Source: Ovis canadensis (taxonomy: Eukaryota > Chordata > Mammalia > Artiodactyla > Bovidae). Taken from it: 64,000 nt of DNA. The notes beneath the pieces are model-generated. The model saw only the letters and a list, made by a program, of their open reading frames with translations. It did not search any database and had not been told where the DNA came from. Both the position numbers and the translations under genes were made by a program. This document shows positions 1-44,983 of the stretch, piece by piece (the first letter of the stretch is position 1; each line of letters opens with the position of its first letter). The stretch lies in the NCBI RefSeq assembly GCF_042477335.2, contig NC_091262.1, positions 44,117,001 to 44,181,000 of the forward strand, read 5' to 3'.

Positions 1-133
1 AGAGCATCAGAGAGGGGAACCAGTCCACACATTGTCAGAGGTGACAATGGGGCTCCTGTGTGCTGTGGGCGGTTGGAGAGGGCATGGACTCAGGCAAATG
101 AGGCGTCAATCCATCAGGCGCACACAGATATAG

Positions 134-9623
<9,490 letters not shown>

Positions 9624-10362
9624 GGAGACCTGGCTTCCAGCGGCCCACCAGCGGGATTCCTGGGCCCGGGGCCACACCAGAGGTTATTAGGAAGCTCTCA
9701 GCTTGTTTGAAGGCACCTCTTGGACCCTCAAACCCAACCAGCCTGCTTTGGAACCAGGCTCCGAGACAGCCTAGGTGCCCACCAGCAACAGGGTGGGAGG
9801 GGACCTTCCAGTCTCCTGCTGCTCAGGACTGAGTCCCACTCCCCACCCCAGGGCCTCCCACCCATCCAGAGGAAGTCACAGCCTGAGAGGAGGGGGGACC
9901 AGCCAAAGGCAGGGGTGAGCACCCCCCGCTTCCAAGATGAGCAGGCTGGGGGGCTCCTGGACGATTGATGGAGCTGGCCTCCCACCACTGAACACTTACT
10001 GAGCATGGGACAGGCCCTGTGGCATGGCTGGCATCTTAGCTGAGTGATGTCATACAGTTGCTCCAGAGACCAAAACCAGTCCCCCTCACTGTGGCCCTAT
10101 CAGAGAACGGGGGTGGGAAGCAGCAGCAGAGTGCCATCTCAGAGGGGAGGTTCTGACCCTGGGGCAGCTGAGCTCCTGGGGGCCATCCCCTCTGCCCCTC
10201 TCCGCCCCCACCTTTATGCGGGCCTCATAACGCAAGCTGGGCAGACCCTGATCCGACCCTTCTGCTGCAGATGAGTGAGCGGGGTGGCGGGCGGGGAGGG
10301 ACAGAGAACCAGAGAGGAGCAGCAACCTGCCTGAGGCTGCAGAGTCAGCAGCCTGGGCGCCA

Positions 10363-10595
10363 CTGGGTGGTTTCTGGAGTCAGCCAGTGGGTGCTTGCTG
10401 GCCTCCCTATATAACCAGGTCACCCTCATCTGTGCTCTGCCTCCAGCCAGTGGTGGTCTTTAGGGGTGGCTCTCAGACCCCTCCTAACGCAGGCCCAAAC
10501 CTGGCCAGCTGCCCGGGCTCAGCCTGAGCACTGCTGGGCGGTTTCTGGAGCCAGCCAGTGGGCGCCTGCCGGCCATCCCTATGTGACTGGTCACC
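10363..10595. repeat. Imperfect direct repeat in SH2D7 3' UTR
   Basis: Two 62-bp copies, 10363-10424 and 10534-10595 (period 171). Each runs from CTGGG(T/C)GGTTTCTGGAG to GGTCACC, with mostly transition differences. Confidence 0.85.
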
Positions 10596-10748
10596 ATGGA
10601 CCCGGCCCTGTGCCTGATACAGACGTTCGCTGGAATGGCTCTCACTATGAGGGACGTGGAGATGATTTTTCACCCAACATCGGCTCTTCATGGAGCTCCC
10701 TAGGATCTGGGGCCCAGATATGTCTCCTCCCAAGGACACAAGCACTGA

Positions 10749-10754
10749 AATAAA
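10749..10754 (+). terminator. SH2D7: Candidate SH2D7 poly(A) signal
   Basis: AATAAA 1.13 kb after the SH2D7 stop codon, followed immediately by a GT-rich stretch (GTTGGTG) typical of downstream elements. It is the first canonical signal after the stop that I can find on this strand. Confidence 0.6.
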
Positions 10755-10859
10755 GTTGGTGCCGAAGGTGGGAATGCAGAGCTTAATCTCAAGAGGTGAG
10801 GTGCTCATGGGGAGTTTTCAAGGAGAAAAGGGGTCAACAAACAGAGAACATGAAAGTGT

Positions 10860-10865
10860 TTTACT
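10860..10865 (-). terminator. CIB2: Candidate CIB2 poly(A) signal (AGTAAA variant)
   Basis: TTTACT on the + strand is AGTAAA on the CIB2 strand, 570 bases past the CIB2 stop. A T-rich run follows on that strand (about 10825-10850). I found no canonical AATAAA or ATTAAA for CIB2 between its stop and SH2D7. Confidence 0.4.
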
Positions 10866-11435
10866 ACCAGGAGTTCACAAATCTGGACAGCACACACCAC
10901 TGAGGATTCCACGTCGTCGGGGAGGGCGGATGGGGTGGTGGACAGGGGCCGAGTCCTTGCACCCACGGTTCCCACAGCTTCACATTGGGAAGGGCCGGGG
11001 AGAAGGAACAGACGGGCCAGGGGTGCAGCCCAGCTGTGGGCTCTAGAGAAAGATTGCATAGCTTGTTAAACCTTGTCCTCTTTTTGTTTTTCCATTTGCC
11101 CCGGGCAACCCGGGTGCCTGCCCAGCACTTGGACAAGTCAGCACCCCAGCCCTGTTAGGGGTTCCTCCTCCCCCTCCCACTGGGGCCATTTCTGATGGGA
11201 GTAGGGAAAGTGGGGGAAGAGAGGGAGGGCCTGGGGAGGGCCCACAGGGGGACTGGGAAGGGCCCTACTCCTCACATCCCCCCTTCCCTGGTTTTTTTTT
11301 TTTTTTTTTTTGCTGAAAGGGCCAAAGAAGTGTTTGTGGGTGTAAACCGCCGAGGCCACAGCTCCACTCCTAGGGAGCTTGGAGGTCACACTCATGCGGG
11401 CACCGGGCCGGATGGTCGGCTTCTGGTCACTGTCC

Positions 11436-36096
<24,661 letters not shown>

Positions 36097-36974
36097 GGTG
36101 GCCGCGGCGCCGTCGCTTGCCCGCCCGGGCTCCGCCTCCCATCCGCGGCCGCCGGAGCCCCGCGCCCGCGGCCCTCGCCAGCCCCGCGGCGGGCAGCTTC
36201 CGACGGCCGCCGGACCCACCGCCCCGCCCCGCCCGCGCCGCGCCGCAGCCCACCGAAGGGGGCGGGGCGGGGGCCTGGGAGGCGGGGAAGCGGACCCGGA
36301 GCGCGGCGACTCCGCCCCGCGGCCTGGAGAGGGCGGGCGCCCGGCTCCCGGCTGCCGCGCGCCCCGGGCCCGCCAGGGGGCGGCCTGGTCTCGGGAGGTG
36401 CTGCCCGGCCTGTCTGGCGCCCGCGCCCGAGGCGGCTGGGCGGACCCGGGAACTTCCGGCCGCCGGGAGTCCAAGGGGCGCGGGGCTGAGGGTGCCGGGC
36501 CCGGACCGATCCATCTGAGGGGTGCAGTGGGGGCAAGTAGGTGATCTTGGCGCCCCTGCAGCTGGGGCGCAGGGCGTTAGCGCGGAGCAGGGGGAGAGCC
36601 GAGGACTGTGAGTGCGTGGATGCAGCCAGGGCCCGGTTCTGCCAGCATCTCACAGCCTGACCTTGGGCCCAGCCCCTCCGCGGAAAAGGAGGGAGTCTCT
36701 CGAGATGACCTTTAAGGTCTCTCCTGGCCTGATCTGGCCTTTGACCACGGCCTGGACAGAGTATCTCAGGCCTTCTGGGTCCCTTAGGGAGGAGGACGGG
36801 ATTTGCTTGTCTTTCTTTGAGCCTTTGGATCCAAACGAGGGACTTGAGGGGGGTTAAAAGACTGTGTGCAGAGGCTTATTGTGACAAAGGCCAGGGCGTC
36901 TCCTGGGGCTTTTAAAGAAATGCCATCCACTGCAGCAAATGGAGCCACCGCTGACTAGTTACCTTTTATGGGTC

Positions 36975-37140
36975 CAGCTCACACACTGGTTATTTCTAAT
37001 CCCAGGACAGCTGATTCTGCAGGTATTATCTCCATTTTACAGGTGAGAAAACTGAGGCTGAGAATCGTTCAGTAACTTGCCCAGGGTTCCACGGCTGGGA
37101 GGTAGCAGAACCTGAGCTGGACTCCAGCACTGGCTCAGCC
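36975..37140. repeat. MIR
   Basis: Carries the MIR core in antisense-like order, with TCCATTTTACAGGTGAGAAAA, CTGAGGCTGAGA and AACTTGCCCAGGGTTCCAC. Confidence 0.8.
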
Positions 37141-37214
37141 CACACCTGGACTTTGATGAGAAGGCCGGGACTTCATGCCTTAAAATCGGTGGTTTGTTTC
37201 TTTAACCACCGAGA

Positions 37215-37325
37215 GCAGTGCATCAGAACCACTTGGGAGGCTCCACCCCCAGAGTGTCTTGATTTAGTTCTCCAGGGGTGAAGAAGGTGGGCGGGCAACC
37301 AGTTCCCAGGTGATGCTGCTGCTCC
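37215..37325. mobile_element. hAT-Charlie (MER5A-like) fragment
   Basis: Blocks GCATCAGAACCACTTGGGAGG and CCAGGTGATGCTGCTG match MER5A. Internally rearranged. Confidence 0.6.
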
Positions 37326-38300
37326 TGGCCCTGGCTTTGAGTTGCTAAGGCTGAAGGTCTGGGTTCCAATAGGAGCAAGGATCTAAGTTTGGCAGACGAC
37401 CCCTGGTATTTCTACATTTTCCGTTTGTATCTGAGGTTCCTGGTTGGAGTTTTCTGACACGATTTTGCCACCCTCTGGTGAAAGTAGCAGCCATCAGCTT
37501 AACAGACAAGCCTCCCTGTTGATAGGGTAAGAGTCATCAGAGGCATAATCAATTGCTATCAGATGGGCAGGAAACAATTCAGAAGCCCAGGGGATGGCTG
37601 ACCAGCCTTCAGAGACCACCTCACCATCCTTCATTTATATTGGACATTTATAGTGGACAGCTGTGGGAAAGAAGGCCATATCTATGACCAGAGATTCAGA
37701 GAATGTGGAACTTTAGAGCAGAGACAGGCCTTTATAAGATTCTTTCCATCTGTAATTCCTCTTTCTCCCACATTAGCGTTGAGGAAACGGAAACCTTTTC
37801 TGAACCACACAATCACTATTAACAAGCATCTTAGGTTCCCCCTTGCCCACCAAGAGGCCGGAATTCTGTGTGCTCACATCCTGCTCTGGTACATTCTTTT
37901 ACAGTTGTGAACATGATACGCATTTGCATGCCAAGTATTCCTGGCAGTAAAGCCAGACCTTCTACAAAGAGGACTGTGTTTTCAGTTCTGGGAGTCCCTC
38001 CTCTCACAGGTGATAAATAGAAGCAAGCAACCTGAGGAGAATACTCCATTAAATCCTTTGTGATCACTATTGCCATTGCCCTAAAAGAGGCCCTCTCTTT
38101 TGAACTATTACAGCAATGCTGTGAGGAGGGGCATGGCATATAATTCCCTAGTTACAGATGGGAAACCCAAGGCTCAGTGAGGCTCAGCTGGGAAGGGGCA
38201 AAGCAGGACTCTCACCTCTTTCTCTGATTCCATATGGTGCTTCTGCTGCTTCCAGCTGTTGGGTGTGGTCCCTGAAAAAAACTCTGTTTAAGGGAAGGGT

Positions 38301-38455
38301 GGAGGGAGGGAGAAAAACTGATTACCTACTCTGCATCTAGGATTGTGTTGGATGCTTCACTGAATAGGATTATTCCATGAACACTGCTTAAGTCTACAGA
38401 GTTTGGTGTTATTATCCCATTTCACAGAAGAAGAAATAACCTCAGAAAAGGTGAC
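38301..38455 (+). repeat. Direct duplication, copy 1 (MIR-containing)
   Basis: Shares the 26-base run ending ATTATTCCATGAACAC and extensive flanking similarity with 39761-39925, beyond the MIR core that both contain. Confidence 0.75.
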
Positions 38456-38993
38456 TTGCCCAAGGTCACGCAGCTGGTGATGGGTGGATTTAAATCTGGG
38501 TCCTGACTGTCGTGATCACACTGTCTAGGGGCAGGGGAACGTGTGCTTACTGAAGTTTAAAGGTGGCCAAGTCCTAGGCAATTGCAGTCTTTGTAAAAGA
38601 TGTAACATCAGAAGGTAGCAACAAGGAGTAGTTTAGGGGTTCTTGGCACTTTGTAGAATTTAGAAGGAAAACAGGAGGGATAAATGCTACAAAATGCCCA
38701 AGGAGTAACTAGACAGGAGTTAAAGGTCTGAGTAAATACAAGAAAACATGGATTTCTTTCCTTCTTTGCAAGGTCCTTCCTCATTGACTATCTATTCTTT
38801 GTGCTGAAATGTCCTTGATCTGCAGGTTGTTAATCTATTAATAGGACTTAGAATCTAAGTGTATCTTTATGGCAGAGATGAGGTGCTCTGGGCCCAGGGC
38901 CGGGGCAAGAATATCTCCTACAGTAAATCATCTCTCTACAGTAAATCTTCCCATGAGCCCAGTGAGTCACTCTCTTCTACACTCAAGTCTTTT

Positions 38994-39279
38994 GCTGCTG
39001 CTGCTGCTGCTGCTGCTAAGTCTCTTCAGTCATGTCCGACTCTGTGCGACCCCGTAGACGGCAGCCCACCAGGCTTCCCCGTCCCTGGGATTCTCCAGGC
39101 AAGAACACTGGAGTGGGTTGCCGTTTCCTTCTCCAATGCATGACAGTGAAAAGTGAAAGTGAAGTCGCTCAGTCGTGTCCAACTCTATGCGACCCCATGG
39201 ACTGCAGCCCACCAGGCTCCTCCGTCCGTGGGATTTTCCAGGCAAGAGTACGGGAGTGGGGTGCCATTGCCTTCTCTGA
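38994..39279 (-). repeat. Bov-A2 SINE dimer with (GCT)n head
   Basis: Antisense dimer. (GCT)8, first A unit (CAGTCATGTCCGACTC ... TTCCTTCTCCAATGC), linker with AGTGAAAAGTGAAAGTGAAG, then a second A unit ending GCCATTGCCTTCTC. Confidence 0.93.
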
Positions 39280-39511
39280 AATCTTTTGCTAACCTACCTC
39301 TAAAATTTTTATCAGCTTCAGGCCACCTACTAGTAACCTCTAACTATCTTGGCTCATCTGAGTCCTTTCTATCTTAGGGATAATTTAAACCTCATTCCTC
39401 CTGGAATCTTATCTTTGTTTAGAAAGCACTTACCTTGGCCTCTCCCCTGACATCGCTGCTGTTTCTATTCCATGAGCTGTTACTTGGTCGATCTCATCTC
39501 ATACGCACACA

Positions 39512-39610
39512 GATGCCTTGCCTGGAAAATCCCATGGACGGAGGAGCCCGGTAGGTTACAGTCCATGGGGTCGCAAAGAGTTGGACACGACTGAGCGACT
39601 TCACTTCACA
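39512..39610 (+). repeat. Bov-A SINE fragment
   Basis: Sense 3' part, CCTTGCCTGGAAAATCCCAT through GGACACGACTGAGCGACTTC. Confidence 0.88.
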
Positions 39611-39760
39611 TATTCTAGCAGTGAACAGTGTGTCTTGTAACTTTCCTGTATCTCCCTCATTTTACATATAGTAGATTCTTCATGAATATTTGGTGGATGA
39701 AGGCATACATAGCTTGGGGCCATCTTTTTTGAAGGAGGGATATGTGCTTGAGAGAAGAGT

Positions 39761-39925
39761 GAGGAGAGGGAGAAGAAGCGTTGATTCCTTACTCTGTGCC
39801 CAGGACTGTGTTGGATCCTTTATGTTTACTGAATAGGATTATTCCATGAACACTTCACAAGTCTGTAGAGTTTGGTATTGTTATCCCATTTCACAGATGA
39901 AAAAAATAATCTCAGAAAAGGTGAC
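39761..39925 (+). repeat. Direct duplication, copy 2 (MIR-containing)
   Basis: Second copy of the 38301-38455 segment, with the same order of blocks up to CTCAGAAAAGGTGAC and a few small insertions or deletions. About 1.46 kb downstream in the same orientation. Confidence 0.75.
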
Positions 39926-40159
39926 GTGTCCTCTCAAATACTAAGATTCAGGAGGACTGGCACCACATTTTCTTTTCTTTTCTTTTTGTTCTATCCCCAT
40001 GCTCTAGGACAAGGTCCTAGTAAATACTGAATCAACTTTCTTTAAAAGAATACATTTTCTGGACCTATTTACACATTCAATCAAATAGCTACCCAAATGT
40101 ACCTGACTTGGAATAGATTTTCCTCCTGGAGGATTAAGTGACCAAGCCCTTTCTTTTTG

Positions 40160-40285
40160 GGGGTAGGGGGCAGGGGGCTGGCTGCACAGCATGTGGGATC
40201 TTATTTTCCCAACCAGGGATCGAACCTGTGCCCCCTGCGGTGGAAGCTCGGAGTCCTAACCACTGGGCCTCCAGGGAGTTCCTGC
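40160..40285 (-). repeat. CHR-type tRNA SINE fragment (antisense)
   Basis: CAGCATGTGGGATCTTA, CCAACCAGGGATCGAACC and CCACTGGGCCTCCAGGGAGT blocks, in antisense order. Confidence 0.8.
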
Positions 40286-40757
40286 CTAAGCCCTTTCATA
40301 CAGAGCAAGCTGAGTGAACCCGCTTTCTTCCTTCCTGAATCACCTCTTTGGACCTGTTCTAGACCCTTGCCCAGAAGCTACTCTGGATGTTCCTGCATGG
40401 CTTAGAATGAGACCCCCAACCTGATGGTGACTGTCTTATTGTTGAGGGAAGAGGGGTCAGTCTCACCAACCAACCTGTTTCTGCCGCAGGCTGCCCCACT
40501 GATCCCTTTAAGTACCTTTAAAATCCTTGGAGGCATCTTCGATTCCTCTCTTCTCCTCACACCCCACACTTGGTCCATTAGCACAGCCTATTATGTCTAG
40601 AAGCCAGCCTGTCTACAGCCAACTCTGTAGCACTTCGTTACATCATGACATGAGTAAGCCAGTTCATCAAAACCAGGTTCAGTGTTGCAGTGCGTTAATT
40701 ATTTTTTTTTAATTACTTACTACATATTTTAAAACAGTTGTAGGAGATCACATGCAC

Positions 40758-40932
40758 ATTTTAAAAAACTTTTTATTTTATATTGGAGTATGGCCAATCA
40801 ACAATGTTGTGACAGTTTCAGATGGACAGAAAAGGGGACTCAGTAGTATACAAATACATGTATCCATTCTCCCCCGAACTTCCCTCCCATCCAGGCTTCC
40901 ACACAACACTGAGCAGAGTTCCCTGTGCTTAA
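40758..40932 (-). mobile_element. Ruminant L1 3'-end fragment (antisense)
   Basis: Begins in a T-rich stretch and contains TATTGGAGTATGGCCAATCA and CATGTATCCATTCTCCCCC, ending GAGCAGAGTTCCCTGTGCT, the usual ruminant L1 3' UTR signature. Confidence 0.75.
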
Positions 40933-41044
40933 AAAGAATGAAGAAATGCCATTTGCTTCACTTTTAATTTCTAAATGGTAAATATTGATAACCTCTATGA
41001 ACAAAATCTGGGATCCTCAATTTTTAAGATGAAAAATAGTCCTG

Positions 41045-41405
41045 AGACCAAAATGTTTGGAAATTGTTGTATGGTTCAGCAAATTTTTTCTGTTAAGGAC
41101 CAGATGGGAAGTGTTTTAGGCTTTGCAGGCCGCACAGTCTCTTGTCCCTGTTCCGTCTACTCACCTCTGCTGTGAAAGTAGCGATACACACAAATGGGCC
41201 TGAAAGTGTTCTAGTAACACTTTACTTATGGACACTGAGATTTGAAATTTCATATGATTATCATGTCTCACGAAGTATTATTCTTTTGATTTTTGTCAAC
41301 CATTTAGAAAAATGTAAAAAAAAAATTAGTTCACAGGCTGGCCAAAAATAGGTGGTAGGCTGAATTTTACCCCCGCCCCCCAGGTTACAATTTGCCAACC
41401 CCTCC
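41045..41405. mobile_element. DNA-transposon fossil (hAT-like)
   Basis: Contains TTTTAGGCTTTGCAGGCCGC, GTCTACTCACCTCTGC and a TTTGCCAACCCCT end, a widespread eutherian non-autonomous DNA transposon pattern. The exact family is uncertain. Confidence 0.55.
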
Positions 41406-41511
41406 CCATTCTGCTTCCCAGGTGGCTCAGTGGTAAAGAATCCACCTGCCGAGGAAGTCTCCACAATAGCGCCTTTGCATTCCCATGCAAAATTTAGAAT
41501 CATCTCGTCAG

Positions 41512-41712
41512 GGGGCTTCCCTGGTGGCTCAGCAGTAATGAATCCACTTGCCAGTTCAGGAGATTCGGGTTCGATCCTTGTGTGGGGAAGATCCCCTGGA
41601 GAAGGAAATGGCAACCCACTCCAGTATTCTTGTCTGGGAAATCCCATGGACAGAGGAGCCTGGTGGCCTACAGTCCATGGGGTAGCCAAGAGTCAGACAC
41701 ATCTGAGCGACC
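41512..41712 (+). repeat. Bov-tA SINE
   Basis: GGGCTTCCCTGGTGGCTCAG through GGTTCGATCCTTGTGTGGGG to CAGACACATCTGAGCGACCG. A short, separately truncated Bov-tA head lies just upstream at 41413-41455. Confidence 0.92.
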
Positions 41713-41924
41713 GTGTATGCACACACTCCCTATTCTAGTGGGTTCAAACCTATAACAGACGTATATCATGTTAGTTCAACTGGAATGTTCAGACAATATA
41801 ACAACTTTCTCATGGCTTCTGTACATGACCCCTGAAGGCTACTCTCAACACAGCAGCCAGACTGGTCATCACGTCTTGGCCCTTCTCTGCTCTAAAGCCT
41901 CGAGTGACTTATCTCATTCAGTAG

Positions 41925-42055
41925 AGAAGCCAATGGCACCCATTCCGGTGTTCTTCCCTGGAGAATCCCAGGGATGGCGGAGCCTGGTGGGCTGCCGTCT
42001 ATAGGGCTGCACAGAGTCGACCGTGACTGAAGCGACTTAGCAGCAGCAGCAGCAG
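41925..42055 (+). repeat. Bov-A2 SINE monomer
   Basis: Sense unit from GAAGCCAATGGCACCCATTC to GCGACTTAG followed by a (CAG)n tail. Confidence 0.9.
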
Positions 42056-42302
42056 AGGAACCAAAGTCCTTCTCATGGCCTGGAGCACCCTACGTGACCT
42101 GCTGCCCCATCCCTCTGACTCAACTCCTGCTGTCCCCCTCATCCTGCTCTAGCCTGTCCCTTAAAAGCTAAGCCTGCTCTTTCCTCAGGGCCTTTGTACT
42201 TTCTGTTTTCTCTGCCTGGAAGGTGCCACACACACACCCCACTCCCCCCCCCTCCACCAGCCACTTAGCTCACTCAAATGTCTGCTCAAATATCGCTTCT
42301 CA

Positions 42303-43010
42303 GTGAAGTCTTTATTTTCTTTTTTTCATAACAGTTTTATTACTATAATTAATGTAGCATGCAATTCACCCATTTAAAGTATACAGGTCAGTGGGCTTTA
42401 GTATATTTACAGAACTGTGCGACCCTCACAATGGTCAGTTAGAACATTTTTCATCACCCCAAGAAGAAACCTCAGACCCGTTAGCAGTCACTCCTCATTT
42501 CTCCCTGGTTTCCTCAACCCTCCCCACCTATCTATTTTCTGTCTCAATGAATTTGCTTATCCTGAACATTTCATGGAATTAGATGGAATGGTTAAATGGA
42601 ATCAGATACTATATGCTCTTTTGTGACTGACTTCTTTCACTGAGTATAATGTTTTCAAGATTCCTGTTTTGGAACTGCGTTCTTTTTTAGGGTGGAATGA
42701 TATTCTCGTGAATGGACATACCACATCAATTAAAGGACATTTGGGTGTTTCACTTCTTAGCTAATAGGAATAATGTTGCTATGAACATTCATGTACAAGT
42801 TTTTGATGGACATGTTTCCATTTCTTTTGGGTAAATACCCAAGAGGGAATTGCCGGGTCATATGGTAACTCTTTAACTTTTTAAGAAAGTGCTGGACTGT
42901 TTTCCAAAGTGGCTGCACCATTTTACATTCCCACAAGCAGTGTTATCAGGGTTCCAGTTTCCCACATCTTCTCCAACACTTGTTATTACCTGTCTTTGTG
43001 ATTACAACCC
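42303..43010 (-). mobile_element. Old L1 (L1M-type) 3' end, antisense
   Basis: CAATTCACCCATTTAAAGTA, GTGCGACCCTCACAATGGTC, GGGTAAATACCCAAGAGGGA and CAAAGTGGCTGCACCATTTT are in the order of an antisense L1M 3' UTR and ORF2 end. Confidence 0.8.
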
Positions 43011-43124
43011 TCCTAGAGGGGGATGAAGTTGTCTCTCCTTCTGTTTTCTTGAAGGCCAATATAAATAAAGCCATTCTTGATCATTCTATTTTTTTTTAAT
43101 ATTATCATTTTTATTATTTTTTTA

Positions 43125-43419
43125 TTTTTGACTGCACGGGTCCTTGATTGCTGTGTGTGGTCTTTTCCTTAGTTGTGGTGAGTGGGGCTGCTCTCTAACT
43201 GTGATACATGGGCTTCCAACTGCAGCGGCTTTTCTTGTTTGTGGAGCACACACTCTAGGGCCCACAGACTTCAGCAGTTGCGGCACATGGGCTCAGCAGT
43301 CGTGGCCTATGGGCTTAGGAGCCCCATGGCATGTGGAATCTTCACAGAGCAGGGACTGAACCCATGTCCCCTGCATTAGCAGGTGGATTCTTAACCACTG
43401 GACCACAAGGGAAGTCCTG
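43125..43419 (-). repeat. CHR-type tRNA SINE (antisense)
   Basis: Near-complete antisense copy: a TTTTTGACTGCACGGGTCC beginning, GAACCCATGTCCCCTGCATT, then CCACTGGACCACAAGGGAAG end. Confidence 0.82.
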
Positions 43420-43603
43420 ATAAACCTATTTTAAATGTCAACGTCTCCTTCCACCTCTAACCTGCTTCCTTGCTTTTTTTTTTCTAGAGCACTTATTTCA
43501 CTTGTTTATCTGTTGTCTCTCTCCTCCCCAGGGGTAAACTCCAGGAGGGCATGACTTTTGTCTGTTTTGTGCTCTGCTGTATCCTCAAAGCCTGTAGAAG
43601 CTC

Positions 43604-44660
43604 TGTCCAATGGATACAGAGTGCAAGCCACGTATGTAATGTTAAACTTTCTATTAGCCACATTTTATTTATATATTTTTCTTTTTTAATATACATTTAT
43701 TTAATTGGAAGCTAATAATTTTACGATATTGTAGTGGTTTTGCCATATATTGACATGAATCCACCACGGGTGTACATGTGTTTCCCATCCTGAACCCCGC
43801 TCCCACCTCGCTCCCCATCCCATCCCTCTGGGTCATCCCAGTGCACCAGCCCCAAGCATCCTGTATCCTGCATCGAACCTGGACTGGCGATTCGTTTCAC
43901 ATATGATATTATACATGTTTCAAAGCCATTCTCCCAAATCATCCCACCCTCTCCCTCTCCCACAGAGTCCAAAAGACTGTTCTATACACCTGTATCTCTT
44001 TTGCTGTCTTGCATACAGGGTTATTATTACCATCTTTCTAAATTCCATGTATATGCATTATTATATTGTATTGGTATTTTTCTTTTTGGCTTACTTCACT
44101 CTGTATAATAGGCTCTAGTTTCATCCACCTCATTAGAACTGATTCAAATGTATTCTTTTTAATGGCTGAGTAATACTCCATTGTGTATATGTACCACAGC
44201 TTTCTTATCCATTCGTCTGCTGATGGACATCTAGGTTGCTGTCCTGGCTGTTGTAAACAGTGCTGTGATGAACATTGGGGTACACATGTCTCTTTCAATT
44301 CTGGTTTCCTCGGTGTGTATGCCTAGCAGTGGGATTGCTGGGTTGTATGGCAGTTCTATTTCCAGTTTTTTGAGGAATCTCCACACTGTTCTTCATAGTT
44401 ATTAGCCACATTTTAAAAAGTGAAAAAATAAGAAAGAAACAGGTGAAGTGAATTTCAATAATAGTTTTATTTAACCAGATATATCTAAAACACTGTACTT
44501 TTAGTATTTAATATAAAAAATTACTAAGGCAATATTTTACGTTTTTATTCGACTAATCCTTTGGAATCTGGTGTGCATTTCACGCTTAACACCAGTCTCA
44601 GTTTGAACTTGCTACATTTCAAGTATAGCCAGACATGGCCAGTGGTTTCAGCACTGAATG
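43604..44660. mobile_element. hAT-type DNA transposon fossil split by an L1
   Basis: The left part, 43604-43667 (CTGTCCAATGGATACAGAGTG to ATTAGCCACATTTTA), continues at 44401-44660 (ATTAGCCACATTTTAAAAAG onward to TGCTACATTTCAAG). The pattern is that of MER20-group elements. The family call is by memory of consensus. Confidence 0.6.
43668..44400 (-). mobile_element. Ruminant L1 3' end with 15-bp target-site duplication
   Basis: Antisense 5'-truncated L1 3' end, with T-rich side on the left and blocks CACGGGTGTACATGTGTTTCC and GGCTGAGTAATACTCCATTG. Flanked by the perfect duplication ATTAGCCACATTTTA at 43653-43667 and 44401-44415. Confidence 0.92.
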
Positions 44661-44777
44661 TGGATCTAGAACATTCATTTCTTCACTGTATGAACAACTC
44701 CCTCTTAGTGACAGTTCAATTAGTCACTGCCCTGGGGACAAGGAAGACTTTCACAGAGATATTTATGTGTGGTTTTG

Positions 44778-44983
44778 CATGCAAGTGGTTGACTCAAACG
44801 GTAAAGAATGTGCCTGCAATGCAGGAGATGCGGGTTTGATCCCTCAATCAGGAAAATACCCTGAAGAAGGAAACGGCTACCCACTCCAGCATTCTTGCCT
44901 GGAGAGTTCCATGCACAGAGGAGCCTGGCAGGCTACAGTCCATGGGGTCACAAAGAATCGAACACAACTGAGTGACTAACACA
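44778..44983 (+). repeat. Bov-tA SINE
   Basis: GGTAAAGAATGTGCCTGCAA, GGGTTTGATCCCTCAATC and ACACAACTGAGTGACTAAC blocks in sense order. The tRNA head is diverged. Confidence 0.88.

Noticed and set aside
38994-39018. (GCT)n run as an independent microsatellite or coding polyleucine repeat
   Set aside because: It is the regular triplet tail of an antisense Bov-A2 SINE.
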